Assembly (NCBI RefSeq): GCF_029109325.1
Contig: NZ_JAQKQJ010000009.1
Coordinates: forward strand, 148,434 to 212,433
Length of the DNA stretch: 64,000 nucleotides
Source of the DNA: Nodosilinea sp. PGN35
GTDB lineage: Bacteria > Cyanobacteriota > Cyanobacteriia > Phormidesmidales > Phormidesmidaceae
Direction of reading: 5' to 3'
Shown: positions 24,646 to 35,035 of the stretch, piece by piece
How the letters are laid out: the number at the start of each line of letters is the position of its first letter
How positions within the stretch are numbered: the first letter of the stretch is position 1
Translations under genes and position numbers: made by a program
Notes under the pieces: generated by a model
What the model was told of the DNA's origin: nothing
Database searches by the model: none
Seen by the model: the letters and a program-made list of their open reading frames with translations, nothing else

Positions 24646-26417
24646 CGTAGGAGCCACCACAGCAGGGCGACGATACCGAGACCCACCAAAAACCACAGCG
24701 CTATGGGTACCCGCTGGGGGCGTGTCGGTGAAGACTTAGGTAGGATGGGGGCTGCTTTAGGTTCTACAACGACCATTCGGCCGAGGTTGTAGAGAGCTTC
24801 GTCGCAGACTTCTACCTCTTGGGAAAGTCCCATCTCCTGATACAGGCCTCGTGCAGCTTCGTAGGCTTGGCGGGCATCCCATTTTTGGTCAATCCTAGCT
24901 AAGGAATTACCAAGATCGAGAAGAGCATTGGCTTCAAAGTGGCGTTTACCAATTTCTCGGGAAATAGTTATTGATTCTTGAAAATATTCAATAGAGCGCC
25001 GATACTCTCCAAGGGAAAATAGTGACAAACCTAAATTGCATAGGCTTCCTGCCTCGCCTTGGTGATCGCCAATCTCCCGCGCGATCTCTAACGACTGCTG
25101 GTAATACTCAATCGCCGAGGGATGTTGCCCCAGTGCTTCGTACACATTACCCAAGTTGCATAGGTTTGCCACCTCGCCTTGGCGATCGCCAATCTCCCGC
25201 GCGATCACTAACGACTGTTGGTGGTACTCAATCGCCTGGAGATATTGCCCCAGCGCATGGTACGCAAGGCCCAAATTGCCCAGGGAGTCGCTCTCGCCTT
25301 GGCGATCGCCAATCTCCCGCGCGATCTCTAACGACTGCTGGTGGTACTCAATCGCCTGGAGGTATTGCCCCAAAAAATAGTGCGCATTGCCCAAATCACC
25401 CAAGGAATTGGCTTCGCCAGTACGATTGCCAACCTCCTGCGTCATCGCTAACGACTGTTGGTAGTACTCAATCGCCTGGAGGTATTGCCCTAAAAAATAG
25501 TACGCATTTCCTGATCGCCTCAGCGTATCAGCCTCACCTTGATAATTGCCCAATTTCCGATACTTTTCCAACGCCTGCTGATAGTAATCCAACGCCTGAA
25601 ATGGTCGCCCACAACTATTCAGCCCATCTCCCAAATTGAGAAGCGCGCTGGCTTCTCCGGCGGGGTCGCTCTTTGACTTGGCTAGAGCTCGTGCTTTTTC
25701 ATATAGCTCTAGCGCCTGCTTGTATTCGTACTGACCTGAGTAAGCCTTTCCCAAATTGTTGTAAAGCGTAATTAGCAGAGGCGACTCTGGGGCAGTCTGC
25801 TCTAGCTGGGCAATCTGCTGTTGCAAGTCAGCTATTGCCACCGAGCTTTTTTCCCGTGGCTCTGTCACATCCCGCATGGGCATCGCCAGCATCTCTCGCC
25901 CCACCGCTGGCACCCGCGCCTCCGCCACAAACTCAAACACCCCACCGCGCCAGCTCCAAAAGTCGGGGGCCTGCTGGGCCAGGCGGGTGGCCACGGCATC
26001 CGGCAGCCACAGCACAATCGGGAACGCAAACTCCCGCAGCGCCTCCCGCGTCCATTGCAGCGAAAAGAAAAACTTCTCCTGCTCAGATTTCTCATCATCC
26101 AGGCGCACCCCCAGCAGTTCCCCGGCATTCAGCACCGTCACCACGGCGGGTTCCCCGTTTTGCAGCGCCGGGGTCTGGGCTGCCAGCTCCTCCAGGGTGG
26201 CCCGCAGGCTGGGGCGCTTCGGGTCCAGGCGGGCACGCAGGGGGGCAATGCCCTGGGCCTTTAGGTCCGCTTCGTAGGCATTGAGGATTTGCTCTTGCAG
26301 GTTGCGATCGTCCGTGATGGCGATCAGCAGGTCGAGCCGCTGGGCGTTCAGAGTCAGCGACAGCAGCAGCTTGCGGTACTCGCGCTCGTTCAGCGGTGAC
26401 AGGTCGGCGGGGGGCAT
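24642..26417 (-). CDS. Tail-anchored TPR protein with an uncharacterised N-terminal domain
   Basis: 591 residues. Residues 1-~165 form an alpha/beta domain I cannot name (LLLSLTLNAQRLDLLIAITD, then FFFSLQWTREALREFAFPIV, then LWLPDAVATRLAQQAPDFWS). Residues ~200-530 contain about eight 40-residue TPR units of the Kinesin-light-chain type (LGQYLQAIEYHQQSLEIARE-IGDRQGE), several almost identical. After a Pro-rich linker the last ~20 residues are a single hydrophobic helix (VPIALWFLVGLGIVALLWWL) ending in LR, a C-terminal membrane anchor. It follows the P-loop ATPase gene by 59 bp on the same strand. The stop codon lies inside the repeat element at 24471-24645, so the extreme C-terminus may have been set by that insertion. 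Confidence 0.8.
   Translation of the reverse strand: MPPADLSPLNEREYRKLLLSLTLNAQRLDLLIAITDDRNLQEQILNAYEADLKAQGIAPLRARLDPKRPSLRATLEELAAQTPALQNGEPAVVTVLNAGELLGVRLDDEKSEQEKFFFSLQWTREALREFAFPIVLWLPDAVATRLAQQAPDFWSWRGGVFEFVAEARVPAVGREMLAMPMRDVTEPREKSSVAIADLQQQIAQLEQTAPESPLLITLYNNLGKAYSGQYEYKQALELYEKARALAKSKSDPAGEASALLNLGDGLNSCGRPFQALDYYQQALEKYRKLGNYQGEADTLRRSGNAYYFLGQYLQAIEYYQQSLAMTQEVGNRTGEANSLGDLGNAHYFLGQYLQAIEYHQQSLEIAREIGDRQGESDSLGNLGLAYHALGQYLQAIEYHQQSLVIAREIGDRQGEVANLCNLGNVYEALGQHPSAIEYYQQSLEIAREIGDHQGEAGSLCNLGLSLFSLGEYRRSIEYFQESITISREIGKRHFEANALLDLGNSLARIDQKWDARQAYEAARGLYQEMGLSQEVEVCDEALYNLGRMVVVEPKAAPILPKSSPTRPQRVPIALWFLVGLGIVALLWWLLR
25025..25510 (-). repeat. Near-identical 120-bp coding repeats in the TPR gene
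   Basis: About four 120-bp units (40 codons each) repeat with high DNA identity. The recurring segment GCGATCGCCAATCTCCCGCG appears near 25064, 25183 and 25304, and similar blocks occur beyond. High identity at the DNA level, including silent positions, points to recent duplication or conversion of TPR units and to potential length variation. Confidence 0.7.
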
Positions 26418-26438
26418 GGGGTTTTGCCTGCGGGGGGC

Positions 26439-26471
26439 AGATCCCAGGGTTCTTGAAGAACCCTGGGATCT
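26439..26471. repeat. 33-bp near-perfect palindrome between ATPase and TPR genes
   Basis: Arms AGATCCCAGGGTTCTT (26439-26454) and its exact complement (26456-26471) surround one central base. TTTTT follows on the plus strand only, so it would terminate plus-strand transcripts. On the minus strand, the direction of the two flanking genes, it is a hairpin without a U tract inside the presumed operon. It could modulate or separate expression of the two genes. Confidence 0.75.
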
Positions 26472-26476
26472 TTTTG

Positions 26477-27757
26477 TTAAATCAGGTTTTTGCGTTTCAA
26501 CAAATCCGTTACCAGGGGGTGCAGATCGTACCAGAGGTCGTCATTCTCATATTCCAGCACATATAGCCCGTGGAGGAGTTCCAAAAACTTAGGATCGCCC
26601 GTGTCGGGCGGGGTAAACAACTCGTAGGTTTGTCGCAGCAGCTCGTAGAGATTGTTGCCCAGGGGGCGGGCATACTGCTTGCGCAGCTCCCGCACGGCGG
26701 CGGTCAAAATCTCGCCGTCAATTTTGACCTCGCGCACCTCCGGCTCCAGCTCAAACCGCAGCATACATTCCCGGCAGCACTCCTGCCCCAGGCGCACCAG
26801 CTCCCGCAGCACGCCACCACTCAGCAGCACCATCTGCCGCAGCACCTCCGGCTCGATCAAGTCATTGCCGATGCGCCGTTCCAGAATGCTTTGCAGCCGC
26901 GCCACGTTGGCCTCAATCGGCTGGGCCTCGGATTGGCGCGACGCTTCGCGGCTGTAGAACTTGGTCACCGACAGCAGCAAGATCGAGGCTTGGCTCTCCA
27001 AAATTTCCACCAGTGCTGGCTCCCGCACCACCGCAATAGGAATGGTAAACAAAATGCGAATGCGGGGCGAAAACAGGGCGTTGATATTGTCGCGAAAGAT
27101 CGGCTCGACCACGCCCAGATCCAGCTTGTCCAAGTCGTCGATGATCACCAGCACCTCTTTGCCAGTGGCGACCTGGATGGCGGCGGCGATCTGATCGATG
27201 TGCTGGGTCAGGTCAGAGACGCGGCGTTCGTAGGTTTCCTTAATTTCTTCGCGAAAGGAGTCTTCCTTTTGCAGCTTTGCGGTGAACACCTCAAAGAAAT
27301 TGCCCCCGACCCCCATCTCCTGCTTGAGCTGGTCGGTATAGGTTTTGGTTTTGGTCTGGGTGAACCAGTTTTTTAGATCCTCTTGAACGTGGGCGGGGAT
27401 GGGGGCTTCATTGCGAATGGCCCGCCGCAACAGCCGCAGGGCGATCGCATAGAGAATGTTGATATGGTTCACATCCGACATTTCTACCATGTCGGCAATG
27501 GAGAAAAATTCCACAAACAGCCCCCGCTTACGCACCTCCAGGGCCAGTTCGTTGAGCAGGGTGGTTTTGCCGCAGCCCCGGTGGCCGGTGAAGATCAGCT
27601 TGCCGTTGGCCTCGCTGGCGACAATGGCGCTCCGCAGCCGCGCCAGGGTCTCGGGGCTGTGGGTAATGCGAAACCGCTCAATGTCCTCGGACTTGATCAG
27701 CGGAAACAGGTTGAGGTTGCGGTAGGTGTCGATGTACCGCTGGTAGAGTTCGTTCAC
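26477..27757 (-). CDS. STAND/AAA-like P-loop ATPase
   Basis: 426 residues from a GTG at 27757. Walker A is FTGHRGCGKTTLLNELA (~55-71) and Walker B is VLVIIDDLDKLD (~200-211). A sensor-like RIRILFTIPIAVVREP and a winged-helix-like C-terminal half with a repeated LRELVRLGQECCREC helix follow. It ends YDLHPLVTDLLKRK. The layout is that of signalling or conflict NTPases of the AAA_16/KAP/STAND type. There is no membrane segment. It is the first gene of a two-gene unit with the tail-anchored TPR protein, so it is probably the NTP-driven partner of a membrane-tethered TPR scaffold (inference). A duplicated GH116 3' end lies 84 bp upstream of its start. Confidence 0.8.
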   Translation of the reverse strand: MNELYQRYIDTYRNLNLFPLIKSEDIERFRITHSPETLARLRSAIVASEANGKLIFTGHRGCGKTTLLNELALEVRKRGLFVEFFSIADMVEMSDVNHINILYAIALRLLRRAIRNEAPIPAHVQEDLKNWFTQTKTKTYTDQLKQEMGVGGNFFEVFTAKLQKEDSFREEIKETYERRVSDLTQHIDQIAAAIQVATGKEVLVIIDDLDKLDLGVVEPIFRDNINALFSPRIRILFTIPIAVVREPALVEILESQASILLLSVTKFYSREASRQSEAQPIEANVARLQSILERRIGNDLIEPEVLRQMVLLSGGVLRELVRLGQECCRECMLRFELEPEVREVKIDGEILTAAVRELRKQYARPLGNNLYELLRQTYELFTPPDTGDPKFLELLHGLYVLEYENDDLWYDLHPLVTDLLKRKNLI

Positions 27758-27840
27758 CGCGCCAGCCCTGTTAGGAAACCAACCCCATCATATCGGAGCC
27801 GCTGACGGGCACTGCAATATTCCTGGGTCGATCGGCCAGG

Positions 27841-28002
27841 GCGATCGCCCACTCTGTCATCCACCCGATCTACCCCTACAGCCTGCAATTTCGCCCTCCC
27901 GAGGCGATCGCCGCCCCGGGCACCTACCGCCCCTGCCATTACCTGCGCCCGATGGCATTCTGGGGCTTGTACGACGGGTTAACCGCAGGTCGGAATTTGT
28001 AG
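27841..28002 (+). pseudogene. Degenerate duplicate of the GH116 3' end
   Basis: In frame with no start, codons from 27841 read AIAHSVIHPIYPYSLQFRPP, then EAIAAPGTYRPCHYLRPMAF and WGLYDGLTAGRNL, then TAG at 28000-28002. The intact GH116 gene ends with AIAHSVIHQIYAYGLQFRTP, EAITALGTYRACHYMRPMAI and WGLYEVLTAS. About 45 of the last ~54 residues are recognisable, and the DNA matches over ~150 bp. It is a broken second copy that frames the island from 23.7 to 27.8 kb. Substitutions such as Q-to-P and A-to-P show it is not under selection. Confidence 0.9.
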
Positions 28003-28075
28003 GTCGGGCTAGGATGGAGGCCAGGAGAGTGGTTCTCTTCCGAGAACCCCCTTGGGCAATTTTGGGGATATGCCA

Positions 28076-28780
28076 ATGGTCAGAGAGTACTCACCTAGCA
28101 CACCATTCACGGCAACGCAGCACTACCCTCCTTTGCAGAGCGGCGATCGCCTGTCGCGGGCAGAATTTGAGCGTCGGTATGCAGCGGCGACCGATGTTAA
28201 AAAAGCAGAACTGATCGAAGGAATTGTCTACGTGGCCTCTCCTTTACGGCATCGACAGCATGGCAAGCCCCATAGCCGAGTGATGACGTGGTTGGGGGTC
28301 TATCAAACCCTGACTCCTGGCGTAGACCTGAGTGATGCGCCAACCGTTCGTCTAGACTTGGACAACGAACCCCAACCCGATGCAGCACTGTTTATTGAAG
28401 CAGCAGCGGGCGGGCAAACCCGCATCAGTGCCGATGACTACATTGAAGGATCTCCGGAACTGATTGTGGAAATCGCGGCCAGCAGTGCCGCCATTGACAG
28501 AGGCGCGAAAAAGCAGGTGTACCGCCGTAATGGCGTGCTGGAGTATGTGATTTGGCAGACCTATGACAACCAGCTGGAGTGGTTTGAGCTAACCGATGGG
28601 GAGTATCAGCTACTGTCTCCTGATGCGGATGGCATCCTGCGCAGTCGGGTGTTTCCGGGACTGTGGCTGGCGGTAGACGCGTTGCTTAACAACCAAATGG
28701 CGCAGGTGCTAGAGACTTTGCAGCTAGGCTTAGCTTCACCGGAACATGCCACCTTTGTCGAGCAGCTAAGAATGCAATAA
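28076..28780 (+). CDS. Uma2 family (DUF820) putative nuclease
   Basis: 234 residues from the ATG at 28076 (GGGGA 8 bases upstream; ATG 28070 and TTG 28052 are in frame). Uma2 proteins have a PD-(D/E)xK nuclease fold and are greatly expanded in cyanobacteria. Visible here: EGIVYVASPLRHRQH with the early His/Arg block, EPQPDAALFI (the active Asp), SPELIVEIAASS (the active Glu), and RGAKKQVYRRNGVLEYVIW (the Lys). All key positions are intact, in contrast to the frameshifted relative at 45285-45859. The substrate and role are not established. Confidence 0.85.
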   Translation: MVREYSPSTPFTATQHYPPLQSGDRLSRAEFERRYAAATDVKKAELIEGIVYVASPLRHRQHGKPHSRVMTWLGVYQTLTPGVDLSDAPTVRLDLDNEPQPDAALFIEAAAGGQTRISADDYIEGSPELIVEIAASSAAIDRGAKKQVYRRNGVLEYVIWQTYDNQLEWFELTDGEYQLLSPDADGILRSRVFPGLWLAVDALLNNQMAQVLETLQLGLASPEHATFVEQLRMQ

Positions 28781-28847
28781 TACAATAGATCTAGTTCTTG
28801 TCAGTCGCTCTGAGTCACCACCGCTCCTACCCCTCACCCCTACCCTT

Positions 28848-29744
28848 ATGCGCCCTGCACCGCCCGATCGCACCCCGACCTCCCCGCCGCGCTACGCTGA
28901 CCCCAGCGTCACCGTCGATCCTTGGCCAATTCCGGTAGCCGAGCCCCAGCCCCAGCCGGTTCAGCAACCGCGATCGCGCCGCGAGTCCCCCAGATTTGCA
29001 CCCTTTCGCCCCATCCGCACGGTGTTTAACGCGCTGATAGGTGGGGCGGTGCTGGTGGGTATTGCGGCGGGGGTTGGGTTTTGGCGATCGGGCGATCGCT
29101 TCCTCGAAGGGGCGCGGATGATGCTGACCCCGGCCCAGCCGGAGCCCCAGGTGGATGTGCGTTCCGTCGTCGTGCAGCAGCTGCGGGGAGCCAGCGAGCT
29201 GACCACGGCGATCTTTGCCATGGAGGCGGTGGTGCCGACTCGGAGCGATCGCACCCTGGCAGGCTACGTGATCGGCTCTACCAACCTGCTCTACATTGCC
29301 TACGGCGAGGTGCGAGCCGGGGTTGATCTGGCGGAACTCACCGCCGCCAACGTGCAGGTGATGGGAGATTCTGCCATTGCGATCACCCTGCCGCCGCCCA
29401 AGATTCTCGACAGCAAAATCGACCTGAGCAAATCGAACGTGTTCGACTACAGCCGAGGCTTTTTGGGTCTGGGGCCAGATGTGGCCCCAGAACTGCAAGA
29501 AAAAGCCCAGCAGGAGGCGCTGATCAAAATCGAAGAGGCCGCCTGCCAGGAAAATCTGCTGGCCGAGGCCAACCGTCGCGCCGAGGTCACGGTCGGCCAG
29601 CTTCTATCTACCGCTGGCTTTGAAACCGTCACCGTCACCACCCAGCCGCCGACTAATTCCGCCTGTGCAGCGTCTGCAAATAGCGATACAGTGTTACCGG
29701 GTTTACCAGTGCCCAACCTGCCCCCCGAAGAACCTGGCCAATAA
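28848..29744 (+). CDS. DUF4230 membrane-anchored protein
   Basis: 298 residues. The first ~58 residues are Pro/Arg-rich and cytoplasmic. One membrane helix follows (NALIGGAVLVGIAAGVGFW). The soluble part contains the DUF4230 pattern: VVVQQLRGASELTTAIFAME near residue 104, LAGYVIGSTNLLYIAYGEVR, AITLPPPKILDSKID, and a long helix (QEKAQQEALIKIEEAACQEN) with a C-terminal strand. It is therefore anchored with its domain outside the cytoplasm. Function unknown. It is 8 bp before the GST gene, so the two probably share a transcript. Confidence 0.8.
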   Translation: MRPAPPDRTPTSPPRYADPSVTVDPWPIPVAEPQPQPVQQPRSRRESPRFAPFRPIRTVFNALIGGAVLVGIAAGVGFWRSGDRFLEGARMMLTPAQPEPQVDVRSVVVQQLRGASELTTAIFAMEAVVPTRSDRTLAGYVIGSTNLLYIAYGEVRAGVDLAELTAANVQVMGDSAIAITLPPPKILDSKIDLSKSNVFDYSRGFLGLGPDVAPELQEKAQQEALIKIEEAACQENLLAEANRRAEVTVGQLLSTAGFETVTVTTQPPTNSACAASANSDTVLPGLPVPNLPPEEPGQ

Positions 29745-29752
29745 GGATTCCC

Positions 29753-30550
29753 ATGCTAGAGCTGTACCAGTTTGAAGCCTCCTGTTTTGCCGAAAAGATT
29801 CGGCTAATTCTCGACTATAAGCAGGTGCCCTACCGCAAGGTCGAAGTCACCCCCGGCGTGGGCCAGGTTGAAGTGTTTCAAATGTCGGGCCAGCGCCAGG
29901 TGCCGGTGCTCAAAGACGGTGAGCAGGTGATTCCCGACTCCACGGCGATCGCCCTCCACCTCGAAAAAGCCTATCCCGATCGCCCCCTGATTCCCAGCGA
30001 CCCCCAGCAAAAGGGGCTCTGTCTGGCCCTAGAGAGCTGGGCCGACGAGGCGATCGTGCCCAAGGCCCGCGTGGTCATGGTGGGCGCATTTAAGCAGCAC
30101 CCCAACTTTCGCACGGCGCTGCTGCCCAGCTTTACCCCCGCTCCCCTGCGCAGCCTGGTGGGGGCGCTGCCCGGCGATCTGCTCAACCTGGTGGGTACCG
30201 GCGTCGGCTTTGGCCCCGACGACATCAAAATGGCCACCGCTGGTCTGCGCCAGGATCTCGAAGCCCTGGTGCTGATGCTGCAAAACAGCCCCTACCTGCT
30301 GGGCGATACCCCCACCCTGGCCGACTTCGCCGTGGCCGCCGCCACCATGTACCTCAAGTTCCCTACCGCACAGTACGTCGATTTGCCCGAGGGCATTGGC
30401 GGCAAGGGGGTGCCCGGCCTGGTGGATGTGCCCGAATCCCAGGCGTTCTTTGCCTGGCGCGATCGCCTCTACAGCGAGTTTCGCACCCCCCGCAGCACTG
30501 TACCCCCGGCCAGCTCCGGCAGCGGCCCCACCCCCATCAGCATCGACTAG
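29753..30550 (+). CDS. Glutathione S-transferase family protein
   Basis: 265 residues. The N-terminal thioredoxin-like domain (1-~80) has LYQFEASCFAEKIRLILDYK, the cis-Pro in RQVPVLKDGEQVIPDSTAIA and the Asp-Ser glutathione contact. The C-terminal all-helical domain includes LLGDTPTLADFAVAAATMYL, the conserved N-capping motif of GST folds. The C-terminal ~20 residues are a Pro/Ser tail. Cys11 in the Ser/Cys position of helix 1 suggests an omega/beta-like or DsbA-like thiol transferase and not a Tyr-type GST. It overlaps no neighbour but is tightly followed (3 bp) by the GlcE-like gene. Confidence 0.85.
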   Translation: MLELYQFEASCFAEKIRLILDYKQVPYRKVEVTPGVGQVEVFQMSGQRQVPVLKDGEQVIPDSTAIALHLEKAYPDRPLIPSDPQQKGLCLALESWADEAIVPKARVVMVGAFKQHPNFRTALLPSFTPAPLRSLVGALPGDLLNLVGTGVGFGPDDIKMATAGLRQDLEALVLMLQNSPYLLGDTPTLADFAVAAATMYLKFPTAQYVDLPEGIGGKGVPGLVDVPESQAFFAWRDRLYSEFRTPRSTVPPASSGSGPTPISID

Positions 30551-30553
30551 GCC

Positions 30554-31849
30554 ATGGCCAACGTTGCTGCAATCTTGGGGGATGTGGTCGAGGGCGATCG
30601 CATTTTCTCGCCTACATCCCTCCACTTACCCGAATTTCTTCCGGCGGAAGCCGTCGTCTACCCTACCACCGAAGCCGAACTGGCGGCGGTGATGGCCTGT
30701 GCCCACCAGCATCGCTGGCGGGTAGTGCCCACAGGCAGCGGCAGCAAACTGGCCTGGGGTGGCATCGGGGCCGGGGTGGATCTCATCGTCAGCACCGCCC
30801 GGCTCAACCAGGTGATCGACCACGCGGTGGGCGACATGACCCTCACCGCCCAGGCGGGGGCGAAGCTGGCGGATCTCGCGCCGCTGCTGGCCCAGCACAA
30901 CCAGTTCCTCGCCGTAGACCCGGCCTATCCCGACCGGGCTACCCTGGGGGGCATTGTGGCCACCGCCGATACCGGCTCCCTGCGCCAGCGCTACGGCGGC
31001 CTGCGGGATATGCTGATCGGCATTTCCTTTGTGCGCTACGACGGACAGGTCGCTAAGGCGGGCGGGCGGGTGGTCAAAAACGTCGCCGGTTACGACCTGA
31101 TGAAGCTGCTCACCGGCTCCTACGGCACCCTGGGGGTGATCGCTCAACTCACCTTTCGCCTGTATCCCCGGCAGGAGGCGTCTAAAACGGTGGTAGCCAC
31201 CGGCACCGCTGATGCCGTGGCCGCTCTGGCGGGCGAACTGCGGCGATCGCCGCTCACCCCTGTCAGTTTTGACCTGCTGTCTCCGGCGCTGGCTAATGCT
31301 CTCGGCTATGGCGAACAGTTCGCCGTCCTGGCCCGGTTTCAGTCGATTGCGGCGGGGGTAGATGAGCAGGTGCAGGCGCTCTCAGCCCTGGTGGGAGCCA
31401 GCCTCACCCACCAGATCCTCGGGGACGACGAAGACGAGAACATTTGGGCAGCGGCGGGTAAGGCCCTCTTCCCGCAGCCAGAGGCCGCGGGTCAAACCGT
31501 TTTGGCCAAGGTCGGCCTGCCCAGCGATCGGGCGATCGCCTGGCTGGCGCAACTGCCCTCCGGCAGTTTGGCCCGCATCCACGCCAGCAGCGGTCTGGGG
31601 ACGGTGCGCTGGGCAGCGACAACGGCAGAGGATGTGGAGAAACTGCGGTTTACCGTAGCTGACCTGTCTCGTGCCGGTGTCGAGGGCACCAGCGGCTACC
31701 TCACCCTGCTGGAGGCCCCGCTCTCCCTAAAGCAATCGGTGGATGTATGGGGCTACGGCGGCAACGCCTTGAGCGTAATGAAAGCGCTTAAGGCGCAGTT
31801 TGACCCTGGCAATTCTCTCAGCCCCGGCCGCTTTGTGGGCGGCCTTTAG
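30554..31849 (+). CDS. glcE: GlcE-like FAD-binding subunit of glycolate dehydrogenase
   Basis: 431 residues. The FAD-binding type-4 fold shows VVYPTTEAELAAVMACAHQH, VPTGSGSKLAWGG, AGAKLADLAPLLAQHNQFLA, the DPAYPDRATLGGIVATADTG block that binds FAD, and AGGRVVKNVAGYDLMKLLTG. This matches GlcE, which with GlcD and GlcF oxidises glycolate from photorespiration to glyoxylate in cyanobacteria. glcD and glcF are not adjacent. The gene starts 3 bp after the GST stop, so GST and GlcE are co-expressed. Confidence 0.85.
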   Translation: MANVAAILGDVVEGDRIFSPTSLHLPEFLPAEAVVYPTTEAELAAVMACAHQHRWRVVPTGSGSKLAWGGIGAGVDLIVSTARLNQVIDHAVGDMTLTAQAGAKLADLAPLLAQHNQFLAVDPAYPDRATLGGIVATADTGSLRQRYGGLRDMLIGISFVRYDGQVAKAGGRVVKNVAGYDLMKLLTGSYGTLGVIAQLTFRLYPRQEASKTVVATGTADAVAALAGELRRSPLTPVSFDLLSPALANALGYGEQFAVLARFQSIAAGVDEQVQALSALVGASLTHQILGDDEDENIWAAAGKALFPQPEAAGQTVLAKVGLPSDRAIAWLAQLPSGSLARIHASSGLGTVRWAATTAEDVEKLRFTVADLSRAGVEGTSGYLTLLEAPLSLKQSVDVWGYGGNALSVMKALKAQFDPGNSLSPGRFVGGL

Positions 31850-31874
31850 GGGGCGATCGCCCCTGCCGTCAGCG

Positions 31875-32780
31875 CTAAGCCTCCCCCAGACCGGCGGCGG
31901 CCACCGCATTGAGTAAATCCTGATGCACCTGGGGCGAGCTGCCGATCACCATGCCCGGACGCAGGTAATTGGTACAGGTGTGCAGCGGCGGCAGCGGGTT
32001 CCCCGCCAGGGTGGTGACAATGTAGCCCATTTCCTGGGCCATAAAGGCCAGCACCGCCCCATCGATAAACTGCCCCTTAGCCAGCACCGCCCCGGCCAGA
32101 TCACCGCTGAGCAGACCGTTAAAGTTGGGAATTTGGGTCTGGGGAGAATAGTCGGTTTTGGTGTGGTAGACCCGGTAGCGATTCCCGCAGGGATCGCTTC
32201 GCAAATCGGCAATGTGCGGCACCACATCTCCCATTTGCCAGCCCAGGCAGATAGCTGGCGCGGGTTGATCAACCTGGATGGGAGTACAGTCTTCTAAGGA
32301 CTGGGCCAGACTGCCTTTAAAGGTACCCTCCCCGCGCAGGGTGTAGTAGTAGATGCCCTGGGCGGGGGTAATGGCGATCGCCGCCTCGTACTCATCGGCA
32401 TTGAGAACAGCCAAAATAATCTGATAGTTCGAGTGGCCATCCAGGTAAAACTGGGTGCCGTCGATGGGGTCAAGGGTGATCAAGTAGTCGTCTTGAAGCC
32501 CCAGGTCGATGGCGCGAAAGTATTTGGTGTTGTGGGTTTGCTCATACTCTTCGCCGTAGAAGCGCACCGTGGGAAACAGCCCCAGCAGTACCACCTCCAT
32601 CATGGTTTGAATTGACAGGTCGGCATCGCTGAGGGCCGAGGCAAAAAAATTGTCGCCCTTGCCGCCTTTGTCGGGCTGGGCCACGATTTTGGCCTGAATC
32701 TGCTGGGCGTAGGCCCCAGCGGTTTTAAGGTAGGGCAGCAGCGCGGCGAGAATTTGCCGAGGGGTAGTGGGGGGCAGCAT
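31875..32780 (-). CDS. Inositol-monophosphatase-like phosphatase
   Basis: 301 residues from the ATG at 32780; a longer in-frame leader from 32882 is arginine-rich and unlikely. Metal-binding motifs of the IMPase/FBPase superfamily are present: RFYGEEYEQ (Glu), LDPIDGTQFYLDGHSNY (Asp-Pro-Ile-Asp-Gly-Thr) and KGQFIDGAVLAFMAQEMG (C-terminal Asp-Gly). GDNFFASALSDADLSIQTMM is the N-terminal metal block. The insertion between ~150 and 220 makes it longer than typical IMPases, closer to cyanobacterial homologues of unknown substrate. It is tail-to-tail with glcE. Confidence 0.85.
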   Translation of the reverse strand: MLPPTTPRQILAALLPYLKTAGAYAQQIQAKIVAQPDKGGKGDNFFASALSDADLSIQTMMEVVLLGLFPTVRFYGEEYEQTHNTKYFRAIDLGLQDDYLITLDPIDGTQFYLDGHSNYQIILAVLNADEYEAAIAITPAQGIYYYTLRGEGTFKGSLAQSLEDCTPIQVDQPAPAICLGWQMGDVVPHIADLRSDPCGNRYRVYHTKTDYSPQTQIPNFNGLLSGDLAGAVLAKGQFIDGAVLAFMAQEMGYIVTTLAGNPLPPLHTCTNYLRPGMVIGSSPQVHQDLLNAVAAAGLGEA

Positions 32781-33014
32781 AGAAAATGTCTTTGCGGGCA
32801 GAGCATCCCCAATGTATGCCCTGGCGAGGTCTTCTGGGCGTCTGCCCCAGTTTTCGCCCCGCCGGGGAGAAATATGGCCCACCGATGGCAGTCGCTAGGG
32901 CAGCGTGTATTCTAGAGTGTCAGTCTGAAGTATCAGGCTGGCCTGAGACGCCCAACCGTAACCAAGCAGTTCCCCCCCGGCAGTTACCCCCGCAGTTACC
33001 TAAGGAGACAGCGT

Positions 33015-34922
<1,908 letters not shown>

Positions 34923-35035
34923 GGGCAAGAGCTGGCAATGGCCATTGCATAGCCGTGACATAGTCTTGCAACCATTGCTCGGAAACCTGAACGGCTCGAT
35001 GGCCCTAGTCACCTGGGTTAAGACACTCAGAGCCT

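Noticed and set aside
25022..25639. Long 205-codon open frame on the plus strand inside the TPR gene
   Set aside because: It is the antisense reflection of near-identical TPR repeats. Its own repeats (PRLGDRQSPARSLTT) have no domain pattern, start signal or ribosome site.
32880..33014. glmS ribozyme or riboswitch upstream of glmS
   Set aside because: The 130-bp leader lacks the glmS ribozyme core. That ribozyme is known from Gram-positive bacteria, not from cyanobacteria.
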